Shown: positions 35,911 through 44,650 of the stretch, piece by piece | Numbering within the stretch: the first letter of the stretch is position 1 | Layout: each line of letters starts with the position of its first letter | NCBI GenBank assembly: GCA_041687455.1 | Contig: JAWLBY010000007.1 | Location: 62,001 to 126,000, forward strand | Reading direction: 5' to 3' | Origin: JAWLBY01 sp041687455 | GTDB taxonomy: Bacteria > Pseudomonadota > Gammaproteobacteria > Xanthomonadales > Xanthomonadaceae | DNA: 64,000 bases | The notes under the pieces: generated by a model | Told to the model about the DNA's origin: nothing | The model's database searches: none | The model's input: only the letters and a program-made list of their open reading frames with translations | Made by a program: the position numbers and the translations under genes

Positions 35911-36429
35911 ATGAACAAGCTTGTGATTGCTGCGGCGCTTGCCGCCACCTTCGCGTTCCATGCACCGGTCAATGCGGCCGAGGCGACGCCCGCCCACGTG
36001 CCCGGCGAGAACGCCAGCATGGCACTGGGTGCGAAGACCGTCCTTGGCTCGATCCGGGCCCTGGGCAGCGACGCCACCCTGCACGAGGACGCCAAGGGCA
36101 ATCCTCACCTGGTGGTGAAGGACAAGGTCGGCGAGGCACGCGACGTGGCCGTGTTCTTCGATGACTGCGGCAGCAAGGGGTGCGAGGACCTGATCCTCTA
36201 CGCCGCGTTCCCTGCCAACGCCAAGGTCACCGACAGCGTCCTGAACGAGTGGAACCACGTCACCTCGCGCCTGCGCAGCAAGGCGGCACGGTCGAGCAAT
36301 GGCGACCTGACCATCTCGATGCCGGTCAGCTTCCTGACCCACGACGACCAGGAAAAGCTGTCGATGCTGGTCGGCCTGTTCTTCTTCGAAGTCAATTTCA
36401 TGAGCGCGACCATCAACAAGAACAGTTGA
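35911..36429 (+). CDS. exported YbjN-domain protein of the export operon
   Basis: The 172-residue protein has a signal peptide ending VNAAEA, then a YbjN-type domain of alternating strands and helices. Landmarks are DVAVFFDDCGSKGCEDLILY, a Cys pair typical of periplasmic YbjN homologues, and LNEWNHVTSRLRSKA. The YbjN fold resembles type III secretion chaperones, so a periplasmic chaperone role for the fibre subunits is possible, like CsgC/CsgE in curli. This is inference. The GAGAGGGA ribosome-binding site is strong. Confidence 0.75.
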   Translation: MNKLVIAAALAATFAFHAPVNAAEATPAHVPGENASMALGAKTVLGSIRALGSDATLHEDAKGNPHLVVKDKVGEARDVAVFFDDCGSKGCEDLILYAAFPANAKVTDSVLNEWNHVTSRLRSKAARSSNGDLTISMPVSFLTHDDQEKLSMLVGLFFFEVNFMSATINKNS

Positions 36430-36440
36430 GGGATCTCTCG

Positions 36441-37124
36441 GTGAAGAGCGCGACAGGTTGGGCCGTGTGCGTGGCCGCTACGCTGCTGGGAGGCGGCTGT
36501 GCGAAGGAAGCGATCCGTCCCCCGCAGTTCCTGTCCGGGCCATCGGTGTCTTCCGACGCCTTTGATCCCGGACTGGCTTCTGCACCGGTGCGGATCGGCG
36601 ACGTGTTCGTCTACGACAACCCGGTCGAGCGTCTCGAGGTGGTCGCCATCGGCGACCACTTCATCGACTACCGGGACGGTCAGGGCGGCTACTCCAAGGG
36701 AACGTGGTCGGCGGTGCTGCCGAAGCTGCGGTGGGCCTCCACGTACTCGGCGGGTGCCCGCCACCTGACCAGGATCGAAGGCACGCTGCATCCGCTGGCC
36801 AAGGGCAACCGCATCGTCTTCCGCGAGGACACGATGGGGGCAAGGCCGGGGCTGACCTTCCACGGTACCTGGGAATGCGAAGTCCAGGACCAGGCGCAGA
36901 TCACGGTGAAGGCCGGCTCGGCCGAAACGTGGCAGATCCTCTGCCGCGTCGATGGCCGAGAGCGCTCGCTGCTCAACTATTCGGATGAGCTCGGTGGGCT
37001 GGTGCGGATGGCCTACGTGATGGATGACGGCAGCACGATCGTCCGCCAGCTCACCGGCTACGGTCGCAGGCAGGCGCCTGCGGCGGCGGACGGCGCTGCA
37101 GACGCGCCCGCGAAGCAACCCTGA
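36441..37124 (+). CDS. putative lipoprotein of the export operon
   Basis: The 227-residue protein uses a GTG start after GAGGGATCTC. The N-terminal segment (GWAVCVAATLLGGGCAKE) offers a probable lipidated Cys, although GGGC is a weak lipobox. The mature part is beta-rich (IGDVFVYDNPVERLEVVAIG, TWECEVQDQAQITVKAGSAE) and resembles DUF-type outer-membrane accessory lipoproteins. I cannot name the family. It ends just before the CsgG-like gene, whose ribosome-binding site overlaps its stop. Confidence 0.65.
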   Translation: MKSATGWAVCVAATLLGGGCAKEAIRPPQFLSGPSVSSDAFDPGLASAPVRIGDVFVYDNPVERLEVVAIGDHFIDYRDGQGGYSKGTWSAVLPKLRWASTYSAGARHLTRIEGTLHPLAKGNRIVFREDTMGARPGLTFHGTWECEVQDQAQITVKAGSAETWQILCRVDGRERSLLNYSDELGGLVRMAYVMDDGSTIVRQLTGYGRRQAPAAADGAADAPAKQP

Positions 37125-37138
37125 CAGAGGTGAACTGC

Positions 37139-38359
37139 GTGTTCAAGGAAACTCGGCCCGGAAGGCTGCCCCGATCCCGCCTGCTCGGCGGCGCTGCGCT
37201 GCTCACCCTGCTCGCCGGCTGCCAGACGGTGGCACCGCCGAAAGTGCCGGAAGAGGTCAGGCTGCTGAATCCGACCCACCTGCCGCGGGGCACCATCACC
37301 AACTTCAATGCGACGCTGGCCTGCATGGACAACCTGATGCTTCTGCATCAGGTCGCCCCGGTGTACGTGTCGTCGCAGGGCATCGTCAACTACACGTCGA
37401 CCAGTTCGCTCTCGTCGGGCGGCATGGAGATGTTGATCACTGCACTGTCCAAGATGGCGATCCGCAGCAATGGCGTGCGGTTCGTCAACTACAACTCCGA
37501 CATCCAGAACATGATGACGCTGCAGGGCGCGCATCCGAACAACGCAGACTTCCGTGTTCCGGACTATTTCATCCGCGGCGGAATCACCCAGCACAACAAG
37601 TCGTTGTGGTCGGGGCAGCGCGGCAGCGGTGCTTCGGTCGAGCTGGAGGAACCGGACATCATCGACGGCGGCACCTTCTTCACGCTGCGCGGGCAGGAAG
37701 ACGTGTCGGCCAGCGATTCGGCCAGCGCCACCTACGGCACGCTCACGCTCGACCTCAGCGCGGGCTTCATCTCGACCCTGCAGATCGTGCCCGGTGCCGC
37801 GTCCGCCAACACGCTGGCGCTCGAGAACATGAAGGGCAAGGCGACCAACATCGACCTGACCATCGGCGACATCGGCTACACCTATTCGTTCTCGGACAGC
37901 CTGAACTACGACTTCAACACGCTGCTGCGCTCGCTGATCGAAGTCGGCGCCATCGAGATCATCGGCAAGCTGCAGAAGGTGCCGTACTGGCGTTGCCTCG
38001 CACAGGCAGGCGCGATGGAGGAGCGCGACCGGGAACTGGCGCAGCACTATCTCCACCTGCGCGACCACGAATCCGCGGAGCTGATCAGGGGCGCCCAGAA
38101 AGTGCTCGCGCACCTGTCGTACTACACCGGGCCTCAGACGGGGCACGTCAGCGACGAGTTGCAGGAGGCGGTGCAGGCCTACCAGCAGCACATGGGGCTG
38201 ACGGCGACGGGCGAGGTCGACTTCGCGACGTTCCGCATGATGAACCTGTTCACGCCGAGCGGCGACAAGGTCGCCAGCCTGTGGTGGATGCCCCTGCCGG
38301 GCGCGCAGCCGGTCAAGCAGGCCGCTGCCGCGTCAGCGTCGGCGGCAAGCGGGAAGTAG
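37139..38359 (+). CDS. CsgG/HfaB-like outer-membrane export lipoprotein with peptidoglycan-binding tail
   Basis: The 406-residue protein has a lipobox LLAGC at its N-terminus. The body follows CsgG: MEMLITALSKMAIRSNGVRF matches the CsgG helix before the periplasmic domain, YFIRGGITQ the ANIMVEGSI-type strand, and LDLSAGFIST plus IEVGAIEIIGKL the pore and C-terminal helices. A peptidoglycan-binding-1 type domain lies at about 322-370 (GHVSDELQEAVQAYQQHMGL). CsgG forms a nonameric channel that exports unfolded curli subunits. The GTG at 37139 was chosen because AGAGG lies 8 nt upstream; an in-frame GTG is at 37130. It likely exports the proteins encoded on either side. Confidence 0.8.
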   Translation: MFKETRPGRLPRSRLLGGAALLTLLAGCQTVAPPKVPEEVRLLNPTHLPRGTITNFNATLACMDNLMLLHQVAPVYVSSQGIVNYTSTSSLSSGGMEMLITALSKMAIRSNGVRFVNYNSDIQNMMTLQGAHPNNADFRVPDYFIRGGITQHNKSLWSGQRGSGASVELEEPDIIDGGTFFTLRGQEDVSASDSASATYGTLTLDLSAGFISTLQIVPGAASANTLALENMKGKATNIDLTIGDIGYTYSFSDSLNYDFNTLLRSLIEVGAIEIIGKLQKVPYWRCLAQAGAMEERDRELAQHYLHLRDHESAELIRGAQKVLAHLSYYTGPQTGHVSDELQEAVQAYQQHMGLTATGEVDFATFRMMNLFTPSGDKVASLWWMPLPGAQPVKQAAAASASAASGK

Positions 38360-38362
38360 CCC

Positions 38363-40858
38363 ATGGCGCGGGCGCTAGCCCGACTGTGCGGGGTCTTCCT
38401 GGCGGCGGCCTGCTTCGGATCGTGGGCAGGTGCGCCGCCGCTGGGCGGTGCCAGCAGCGTGCGCGCCGACATCAAGGGCGTGGTGATCAATGCGGACGGC
38501 ACCATCACCGGGCGCGTGAAGGCCCTGCAGACGATTGCCTCGTCGACCGCGAACGAGGTGTCCGGGCTGACCGACGACGTGTCGGTCAACGGCGCGGTAA
38601 CCAACCTCGCCGCAGGCGCGGCATCCAATAGCGAAGCCGAGCAGGAACTCGGTGCGCTCGATGCCACGGCGCTCAGCGCCGATCAGGTGTACGCCGAGGT
38701 CAATGCGGTGATCAATGCGTCGGGCGCCGTCGGCGGTGACGCCGTGGCCACGCAGCGCGTGGCGTCGGTGGGCGGCGACCGGGTCGACAACAGCGTGGTG
38801 ACGGTCGATGCCAAGGCGCTGATCAATGCCAACGCCGCAGTCGGTGCCTATGCACAGGCAACCCAGCGCGTCGGTGACGTGCGGGCGTCCGGCGGCAGCG
38901 TCAGCAATGTGACGGACACGGTGCACATCGGCGCGGCGGAAAACGTATCGGCAGCGCTTGCCGGTGCCGCGACGGGCACGCAGCAGATCGGTACCGTCGA
39001 CGGCAGGTCGGTCGACGCGACGAAGATCAGCGTGCGAGCCGACAACATCGCGAACGTGTCGGGCGCGCTGGCCGCTTCGAGTTCGGCGACACAGCAGGTC
39101 GGCGTGGTCACCAGCAAGGGAAGCGTCACCGGTTCCTCCGCAAGCGTGGACGCCAAGGCGATCACCAATGCCGCAGCGGGAATCGCCGCCAGCAGCAGCG
39201 CCACACAGCAGATCGGCGTATTGAATGCCAGCGGTTCGATCAGCGGTTCGTCGGCGTCGGTGCAGGCGGGTGACATCACCAACGTATCCGCTGGCATCGC
39301 CGGATCCGGCTCGGCCACCCAGCAGGTCGGCGAAATCAACGCAAGCGGCGACCTCCGCGACAGCAAGGTGACGGTCGTCGCCGGAGACCTCACCAATGCA
39401 TCGGCGACCATCGCCGGCGCTGCAAGCTCCACCCAGCAGATCGGGGTGCTGTCCGCATCAGGCACGGCGGCCGACGACCAGCTCAGCGTGACCGTCAAGA
39501 ACGTGGCCAACGTGTCCGCATCGCTGGCTGGTTCGAGCAGTGCCACGCAGACAGTCGGCCTGATCCAGGGTACGAATCTGCAGGGCGACTCGGTGACCGT
39601 CGACGCCGGCAACGTCACCAATGTTGCCGCGGCGCTCGCCGGCAGCGCGAGCGCCTCGCAGACAATCGGCGAGATCGAATCCCAACAGGCGAGCGGCGAC
39701 ACCGTCTCGGTCACGGCCGGCAACATCACCGGTGTCTCGGTGGGCGTCCTCGGTGGCGGCAGCGTGAACCAGCAGATCGGCATCGTGTCCGGCCAGCAGG
39801 ACCAGAACGTTTCCGTGCAGGTCAGCCTCGGCGACGTCTCCGGAACCGGCGTGGGCGTGCTCGGCCAGGGGCGCAGTGTCGAAACGATCGGCGAGGTCAG
39901 CGGCAACTCGGCCGGCAACGTGCAACTCGACATCAGCCTGTCCGATGTCACGTCATCCGCAGGCGGATCGCAGTCGGTCAGCACGGTCAGCATCGGCGTG
40001 GCGGACGCCAGCGATGCGCGGAACCAGTCGCTGCAGATTCACGGCGGAAGCATCACCAGCCGCGCCTACGGCATCGACAGCATCGCGACCGTGCAGATCG
40101 GCAATCTCGACGGTGCTGGCAGCGTCAGCGACAGTTCGATCACGGTCGGCAACATCACGGTCGAGGCGATATCGATCAGCAGCCAGGCGATCGTCCGCGT
40201 CGGCAACGTCGTCGACGGCGTCACCGGTACCACGCGAATCAACATCACGACCGGGGATATACACAACCATGTGGATGCCGGCGCCGCGACCAGCTCGGAA
40301 ATCTTCATCGGCAACGTGATGACTGCCTCGAGCGCGAGCAACTCGATCTCGGTGAGCACCGGAAACCTGTCGAGCACCGTCGCGGTCGCCTTGGGCAACG
40401 GCTCCGGTATCTACGTCGGCAACATCAATGTTCCCAACGGCGCCACGACCAACGTTCACGTCGGTGACCTGTCGGCCACCGCCGCCGCCTGCCTCGGCAA
40501 GATCGGCTGCCTGTCGGAGCTGATCGGCAAGAAGAACTGCGTCGCCATCGGCAACATCGGCCTGCCCAAGGATTGCGGCAACAGCGACCTGATCTCGGAG
40601 GCGATCGCCGAGGTCGAGAAGCTCGGCTACTACGTCTACGAAGGCGCGGTGTGGACGGAGGACGAAATCAAGAAGGCCGGTCTGTACATCTACAAGGGCG
40701 CGGTAATGACGGCCGAGGACATCAAGCAGGCCGGACTGGCGATCTACAACGGCGTTGTCTACACGGCCGAAGAGGCTGCCCATCTGGCCGAGGAAGCCTG
40801 GGACGCGGTGAAGCACGCGGCCGAGTCCGCATGGAACACCTTCAAGAGCTGGTTCTGA
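38363..40858 (+). CDS. 831-residue repetitive secreted protein (candidate fibre subunit)
   Basis: A signal peptide (about 1-25) is followed by about twenty imperfect 38-residue units. Each has an alternating VxVxAxxITNxxAxxA strand and a [AS]TQQ[IV]GxxxA strand (best copies about 225-460). Later units lose the TQQ but keep xx[IV]GN[IVL]. A cysteine-rich segment (about 705-735: ACLGKIGC, NCVAIG, DCGN) precedes three 21-residue repeats of GLYIYKGAVMTAEDIKQA type (about 750-810) and an amphipathic C-terminus. The composition (Gly/Ser/Ala/Asn/Gln, almost no aromatics in the repeats) fits a beta-solenoid or amyloid subunit. It starts 4 nt after the CsgG-like stop. Confidence 0.82.
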   Translation: MARALARLCGVFLAAACFGSWAGAPPLGGASSVRADIKGVVINADGTITGRVKALQTIASSTANEVSGLTDDVSVNGAVTNLAAGAASNSEAEQELGALDATALSADQVYAEVNAVINASGAVGGDAVATQRVASVGGDRVDNSVVTVDAKALINANAAVGAYAQATQRVGDVRASGGSVSNVTDTVHIGAAENVSAALAGAATGTQQIGTVDGRSVDATKISVRADNIANVSGALAASSSATQQVGVVTSKGSVTGSSASVDAKAITNAAAGIAASSSATQQIGVLNASGSISGSSASVQAGDITNVSAGIAGSGSATQQVGEINASGDLRDSKVTVVAGDLTNASATIAGAASSTQQIGVLSASGTAADDQLSVTVKNVANVSASLAGSSSATQTVGLIQGTNLQGDSVTVDAGNVTNVAAALAGSASASQTIGEIESQQASGDTVSVTAGNITGVSVGVLGGGSVNQQIGIVSGQQDQNVSVQVSLGDVSGTGVGVLGQGRSVETIGEVSGNSAGNVQLDISLSDVTSSAGGSQSVSTVSIGVADASDARNQSLQIHGGSITSRAYGIDSIATVQIGNLDGAGSVSDSSITVGNITVEAISISSQAIVRVGNVVDGVTGTTRINITTGDIHNHVDAGAATSSEIFIGNVMTASSASNSISVSTGNLSSTVAVALGNGSGIYVGNINVPNGATTNVHVGDLSATAAACLGKIGCLSELIGKKNCVAIGNIGLPKDCGNSDLISEAIAEVEKLGYYVYEGAVWTEDEIKKAGLYIYKGAVMTAEDIKQAGLAIYNGVVYTAEEAAHLAEEAWDAVKHAAESAWNTFKSWF

Positions 40859-40864
40859 GCAACC

Positions 40865-40888
40865 GTCGTCGCTGAAGCGGCTCCTGCA
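40865..40888. repeat. REP-like palindrome after the export operon
   Basis: The sequence GTCGTCGCTGAAGCGGCTCCTGCA is an inverted copy of the TAGGAGCGGCTTCAGCCGCGAC family, 7 bp after the stop of the 831-residue protein. It probably marks the transcript end. The stretch to 41120 holds no gene. Confidence 0.7.
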
Positions 40889-41237
40889 GGGGCTGCATCC
40901 ACCGACGTCCATGGCCCGCAACGGTCGCAGGGATGGGGCCATTGGAATGCGGTTGCCGAACCGCACGAATTTTCAGCCGCGCCGTCGCATCCCATGGCAG
41001 GTGATTCCTGACAGACACGATCGACCGCCCGCTGCAGGATGCACGTAACCGACGGGCAGTCGGTGGTCTGCTCACGATCGCGCGATGCTGGTCGGTCGTT
41101 CGTCGCGCGACGCGGAAAATCGGGGTCAGCGGAGTCATTACTGGCCAGCACGAGCGCCCGGGCGGCATGGGTCTGCCGGCCTGGCAACGCTGCCCAACGT
41201 GCTGTCGAGCGTAGTCTCCGGCGATCACGGTCCGGGT

Positions 41238-41520
41238 TCACTTCCGCGGCTGCAGCCACTTCGGCAGGAAGCCCTGCGGATCGCCGGTCTGGCTGGCATC
41301 GTTCGGCACGATGCCGAACGCGCCGAGCCGCCGGGCCAGCGTTCCGTCGCGCGCCGCGGTGAGGGCTTCGGTGCAACCGCCGAGCAGTTCGCCGCCGACG
41401 AACACCTGCGGCACGGTCATCATGCCGGTGCGTGCCGCAAGCGCGAGGCGGATCCTGAATCCGCGGTCGCCTTCGGCATAGGCGACCGAATCCATGTCGA
41501 TCGATCGGTACGGGATGCCG
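41238..41520 (-). pseudogene. glutaredoxin-end fragment of the cysteine synthase-glutaredoxin gene
   Basis: The translation AGIPYRSIDMDSVAYAEGDR to KWLQPRK equals residues 402-494 of the intact gene at 59235, with no visible amino-acid change. The catalytic CDFC is missing. Homology continues past the stop to GGCCAGTAATGACTCCGCTGACCCC (about 41120-41145, minus strand) and ends at CCGAAGAATGGGGTCAGAGTC on the other side. This is a third partial copy, again framed by the GGTCAGAG motif. Confidence 0.85.
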
Positions 41521-41654
41521 GCGCCGAAGAATGGGGTCAGAGTCTGGGTCAGAGTCATCTTCTGCTTCTGCGACCGCAACGTTCCGGACAGCAGCTCGCG
41601 AGGCCGGGGGCTACGCGCAATTGCAGGACCCGACGCATTGCGACCGGCGCCGCC

Positions 41655-42362
41655 CTACCGCAGCGGTGGTTGCGTCGGGATCGGCTCGATCAGCCGTGGC
41701 CCCTGGTTGCGCACGTTGCCCACCGCCCGGTCGACCGGATGGAAGGCCAGTGCCGGCGGTGGCACCTCGCGTGCCAGCTCGACCGCCTGTTCCGGGCTGC
41801 AATAGAGCCAGTCATGCAGCCGCTCGCGCGGCAGCACCAGCGGCATGCGGTCGTGCAGCGGCGTCGTGCTTCCGGCAGCCGGTTGCGTCACCACGCTGTA
41901 GCTGTCGACCAGCTGGCCATCCGGCGCACGCCAGCGCTCCCACAACCCGGCGAACATCAGGATCGGCGCGTCGGCGGCATGGATGAAGTAGGGCTGCTTG
42001 GTCCTGCCGTCCGGCTGCAGCTGCCATTCGAAGTAACCCGACGACGGCACCAGGCAGCGGTGGTGCTTCCATGCGTTGCGGAACGTCGGCTTGCTGCAGG
42101 CCGTCTCCACCCGCGCGTTGATCGTCGACAGCCCGAGCTTGGCATCCTTCGCCCACGACGGAATCAGTCCCCAACGCATCGGCCGCGCCTCGGCGCCGCC
42201 GCCCGGCGCCAGATCAGGTGCCGCGACCAGCACCCAACCGACGTTGGTCGGCGCCCGGTTCCACACCGGCTCCGGATCCTCGGCGGGCGTCGCGACCAGC
42301 ATCGGTTGCGAGAACGCATGAACGTCACGCCAGCTGTAGAACGCGGTGTCGCGGCCGCACAT
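41655..42362 (-). CDS. SOS response-associated peptidase, YedK/HMCES family
   Basis: The 235-residue SRAP-domain protein starts MCGRDTAFYS; after Met removal Cys2 becomes the catalytic N-terminal nucleophile that crosslinks to abasic sites in single-stranded DNA. Other conserved parts are WNRAPTNVGWVLVA, MRWGLIPSWAKDA, INARVETA, CLVPSSGYFEW (active-site Glu) and PLHDRMPLVLP (active-site His). It shields abasic sites at stalled forks. The start is fixed by the need for Cys2. No operon partner. Confidence 0.93.
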   Translation of the reverse strand: MCGRDTAFYSWRDVHAFSQPMLVATPAEDPEPVWNRAPTNVGWVLVAAPDLAPGGGAEARPMRWGLIPSWAKDAKLGLSTINARVETACSKPTFRNAWKHHRCLVPSSGYFEWQLQPDGRTKQPYFIHAADAPILMFAGLWERWRAPDGQLVDSYSVVTQPAAGSTTPLHDRMPLVLPRERLHDWLYCSPEQAVELAREVPPPALAFHPVDRAVGNVRNQGPRLIEPIPTQPPLR

Positions 42363-42742
42363 GCGCGTGTCCTCGGAATCGACTCGGGCCGATCGTAGCT
42401 GCAGCGGGGTGAGTGGCGACAGAGCGGCAGCAGGGCGGCAGCAGGGCGGGGGAGTGCCGGTGCACGCCAAGCGCTCATTCGTCCGGCGACGTTCCCATTG
42501 CGTCCGCTGGGCAATCCACAGGACGCAGCCGTGTTTCCCACACTTCGCCGCTGCCGACACCGCTGGCTGTGACTGCCACCATCCAACCCGTCGCGGCTCA
42601 CCTGCGATCCGAAACGAAATGGCCCGTCACGTCGCAGCCCCCACTCCCCACACCGAAGCCTCCGCCTGTCACCAACAGGGCGCGAGCCACCGCGGGACAT
42701 TTCACCATGCGCACCACGCACTTCTGCGTCTGGGAGCTGGTC
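42363..42742. other. gap between divergent genes, nothing firm
   Basis: This 380-bp gap separates the YedK gene and the SnoaL-like gene. A short direct repeat GGCAGCAGGGCGGCAGCAGG lies at about 42425-42445. No gene or clear promoter is visible. Confidence 0.35.
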
Positions 42743-43294
42743 ATGAAAACATGCAACATGCTGCTGTCCGCGGTCGCCACCGTCGTTGCGCTCACGGGCG
42801 TCCTGCCGTGCGGGGCGAACGCGTCCGATGGCGCTCGTGCCGAATCACTCGAGCTCAACAAGTCGATCACCCGCCGGGTTTACGAGGAAGGCCTCAACCA
42901 GGGCAGGTTCGAAGTGCCGTACAGCGAGGACTTCATCGGCCACGGCGGCTCCTCGACCTTCACGCACGCCGACGGCATGGCCGAGGCCAAGGGCTGGCGC
43001 GAAGCGTTTCCGGACCTGAACATCACGGTCGAGAAGCAGGTGGCCGAGCAGGACCTGGTGGCCGTGCGCTGGACAGCGCGCGGAACCAATACCGGCACCG
43101 GCAACGGGATTCCTGCGACTGGCCGGGCCGTGCAGATCTCCGGCACGACGCTGTTCCGAATGGCCGACGGCAAGATCGCCGAAGAATGGACCTGCGCGAA
43201 TTCGCTCGGGTTGATGAAGCAACTGGGATTGCTGCCAGCCCCCGCAGCGGCGCCGTCCACGCGCAGCAGCGCGACGGGCGCCGCGACTCGCTGA
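42743..43294 (+). CDS. exported SnoaL-like (ester cyclase-type) protein
   Basis: The 183-residue protein has a signal peptide (about 1-30). The mature part has the SnoaL-like NTF2 fold: VYEEGLNQGRFEVPYSEDFIGHG, EAKGWREAFPDLNITVEKQV, VAVRWTARGTNTG and VQISGTTLFRMADGKIAEEW. In the family this fold binds small hydrophobic ligands or acts as a polyketide cyclase; an enzymatic role here is not shown. The ATG follows GGGAG. It is isolated upstream of the two-component pair. Confidence 0.83.
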   Translation: MKTCNMLLSAVATVVALTGVLPCGANASDGARAESLELNKSITRRVYEEGLNQGRFEVPYSEDFIGHGGSSTFTHADGMAEAKGWREAFPDLNITVEKQVAEQDLVAVRWTARGTNTGTGNGIPATGRAVQISGTTLFRMADGKIAEEWTCANSLGLMKQLGLLPAPAAAPSTRSSATGAATR

Positions 43295-43528
43295 GGGCGA
43301 GCCGACAGAGCGTGGTGGCAACCTCCTGGATGCGATTGGCCTGCACTGCGTTCAGGCCAATCGAGCAAGCGTGGGTTCGCGCCCGCCTTCCGGCAGATCG
43401 ACCATTCAGCAAGGACGTTCCGCTCGCAATCGCCAAGCACCCATGCGGCGAGTCGTCCGGGCGGGTGAGGCAATTGAGTATGCTGCCAACGCCTGCAATG
43501 GCGTCGGCGACTGGAGGCAACGCAGCCG

Positions 43529-44650
43529 GTGGAACATCTCGCTGGAACAGTGCATCAAGGGGTGCGACCGGTGCTTGCAGACGCGTACGGAATCGGCCGC
43601 CGTGGCGTCGCCGTTCTGGCGGCATGGACGCTGGTCGCGATGCTGCTTGCCGGCCAGGCCTGGTTCGCTGCCCAGGTGCGCGGAGAACCCTTGGCCTGGG
43701 CCCGCGCGAGTGCCATCTGGCTTGCGTGGGCAGCGACCTGGGCTGCGCTGACGCCAATTGCGCTCCATCTTGCGGCACGCTTCCCGCTGCAGCGATCGCG
43801 CGTCCTGGGGGCGCTTGCGGTCCACGGCGCCGCTTCGGCGATCTGTGCCCTGCTGAACCTGGCGGTGTTCGCGCTGGCGGCACCGATCATCGGTGCCACC
43901 CAGGCAGAGTCGACCTGGCTCGGCACGTTCAGCCGGCTGCTGGGGACCACGTTCCTCCTGAACCTGCCGGTTTACTGGCTCATCATCGCCGCGGCACAGG
44001 TGGAGCGATTGGTGCGGATCGCCCGGGAAAAGGACCGTCGGCAGCTCCGCCTGGAAGCGCAGTTGGCGGATGCCCGCCTGCAGGCGCTTCGCACCCAGCT
44101 GCAGCCGCACTTCCTGTTCAATGCCCTCAACACGATCTCGGTTCTGATGCACGAGGACGTCGACGCGGCGGACCGGATCCTCCTGCAGCTCAGCGCTCTG
44201 CTGCGCCGTGCGCTCGACAGCAGCGACGCGCACGAGGTGACGCTCGGCGAAGAAATCGGATTCCTCGAAAACTATCTCGAGATCGAGCAGGCCCGCTTCG
44301 GCGGGCGCCTGAGCTACCGCGTCATTGCCGATGATCGGGTGCTCGACGCCCGCGTTCCGAATCTGATACTCCAGCCCCTGGTCGAGAATGCCTTGCGCCA
44401 TGGCCTCGCCACGCGCGCCGGACCCGGGCGCGTGGAGATCAAGGCGGAACGGCATGGCGACTTCCTGAGGCTGTGCGTTCGCGATGACGGCCGAGGACTG
44501 CCATCGGCGACGACCGAACGCGTCGGACTGGCGAACACCCGGGCACGATTGCGTCTGCTCTACGCGGACAGACAGCGGTTCGAGATACGCAATTCCGAAG
44601 ACGGCGGCGTCATCGCCGAAATCGAGCTCCCCTGGCGCACTTCCCCATGA
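43529..44650 (+). CDS. LytS-type sensor histidine kinase
   Basis: The 373-residue protein has four N-terminal transmembrane helices (about 25-165), a coiled linker (LVRIAREKDRRQLRLEAQLA), and a His_kinase domain with LQPHFLFNALNTISVL (phospho-acceptor His194). The HATPase_c domain has ILQPLVENALRHG (N-box) and VRDDGRGLPSA. This is the AlgZ/LytS family. The GTG start follows GGAGGC. Its stop overlaps the ATG of the LytTR regulator, its obvious partner. The signal sensed is unknown. Confidence 0.9.
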   Translation: MEHLAGTVHQGVRPVLADAYGIGRRGVAVLAAWTLVAMLLAGQAWFAAQVRGEPLAWARASAIWLAWAATWAALTPIALHLAARFPLQRSRVLGALAVHGAASAICALLNLAVFALAAPIIGATQAESTWLGTFSRLLGTTFLLNLPVYWLIIAAAQVERLVRIAREKDRRQLRLEAQLADARLQALRTQLQPHFLFNALNTISVLMHEDVDAADRILLQLSALLRRALDSSDAHEVTLGEEIGFLENYLEIEQARFGGRLSYRVIADDRVLDARVPNLILQPLVENALRHGLATRAGPGRVEIKAERHGDFLRLCVRDDGRGLPSATTERVGLANTRARLRLLYADRQRFEIRNSEDGGVIAEIELPWRTSP

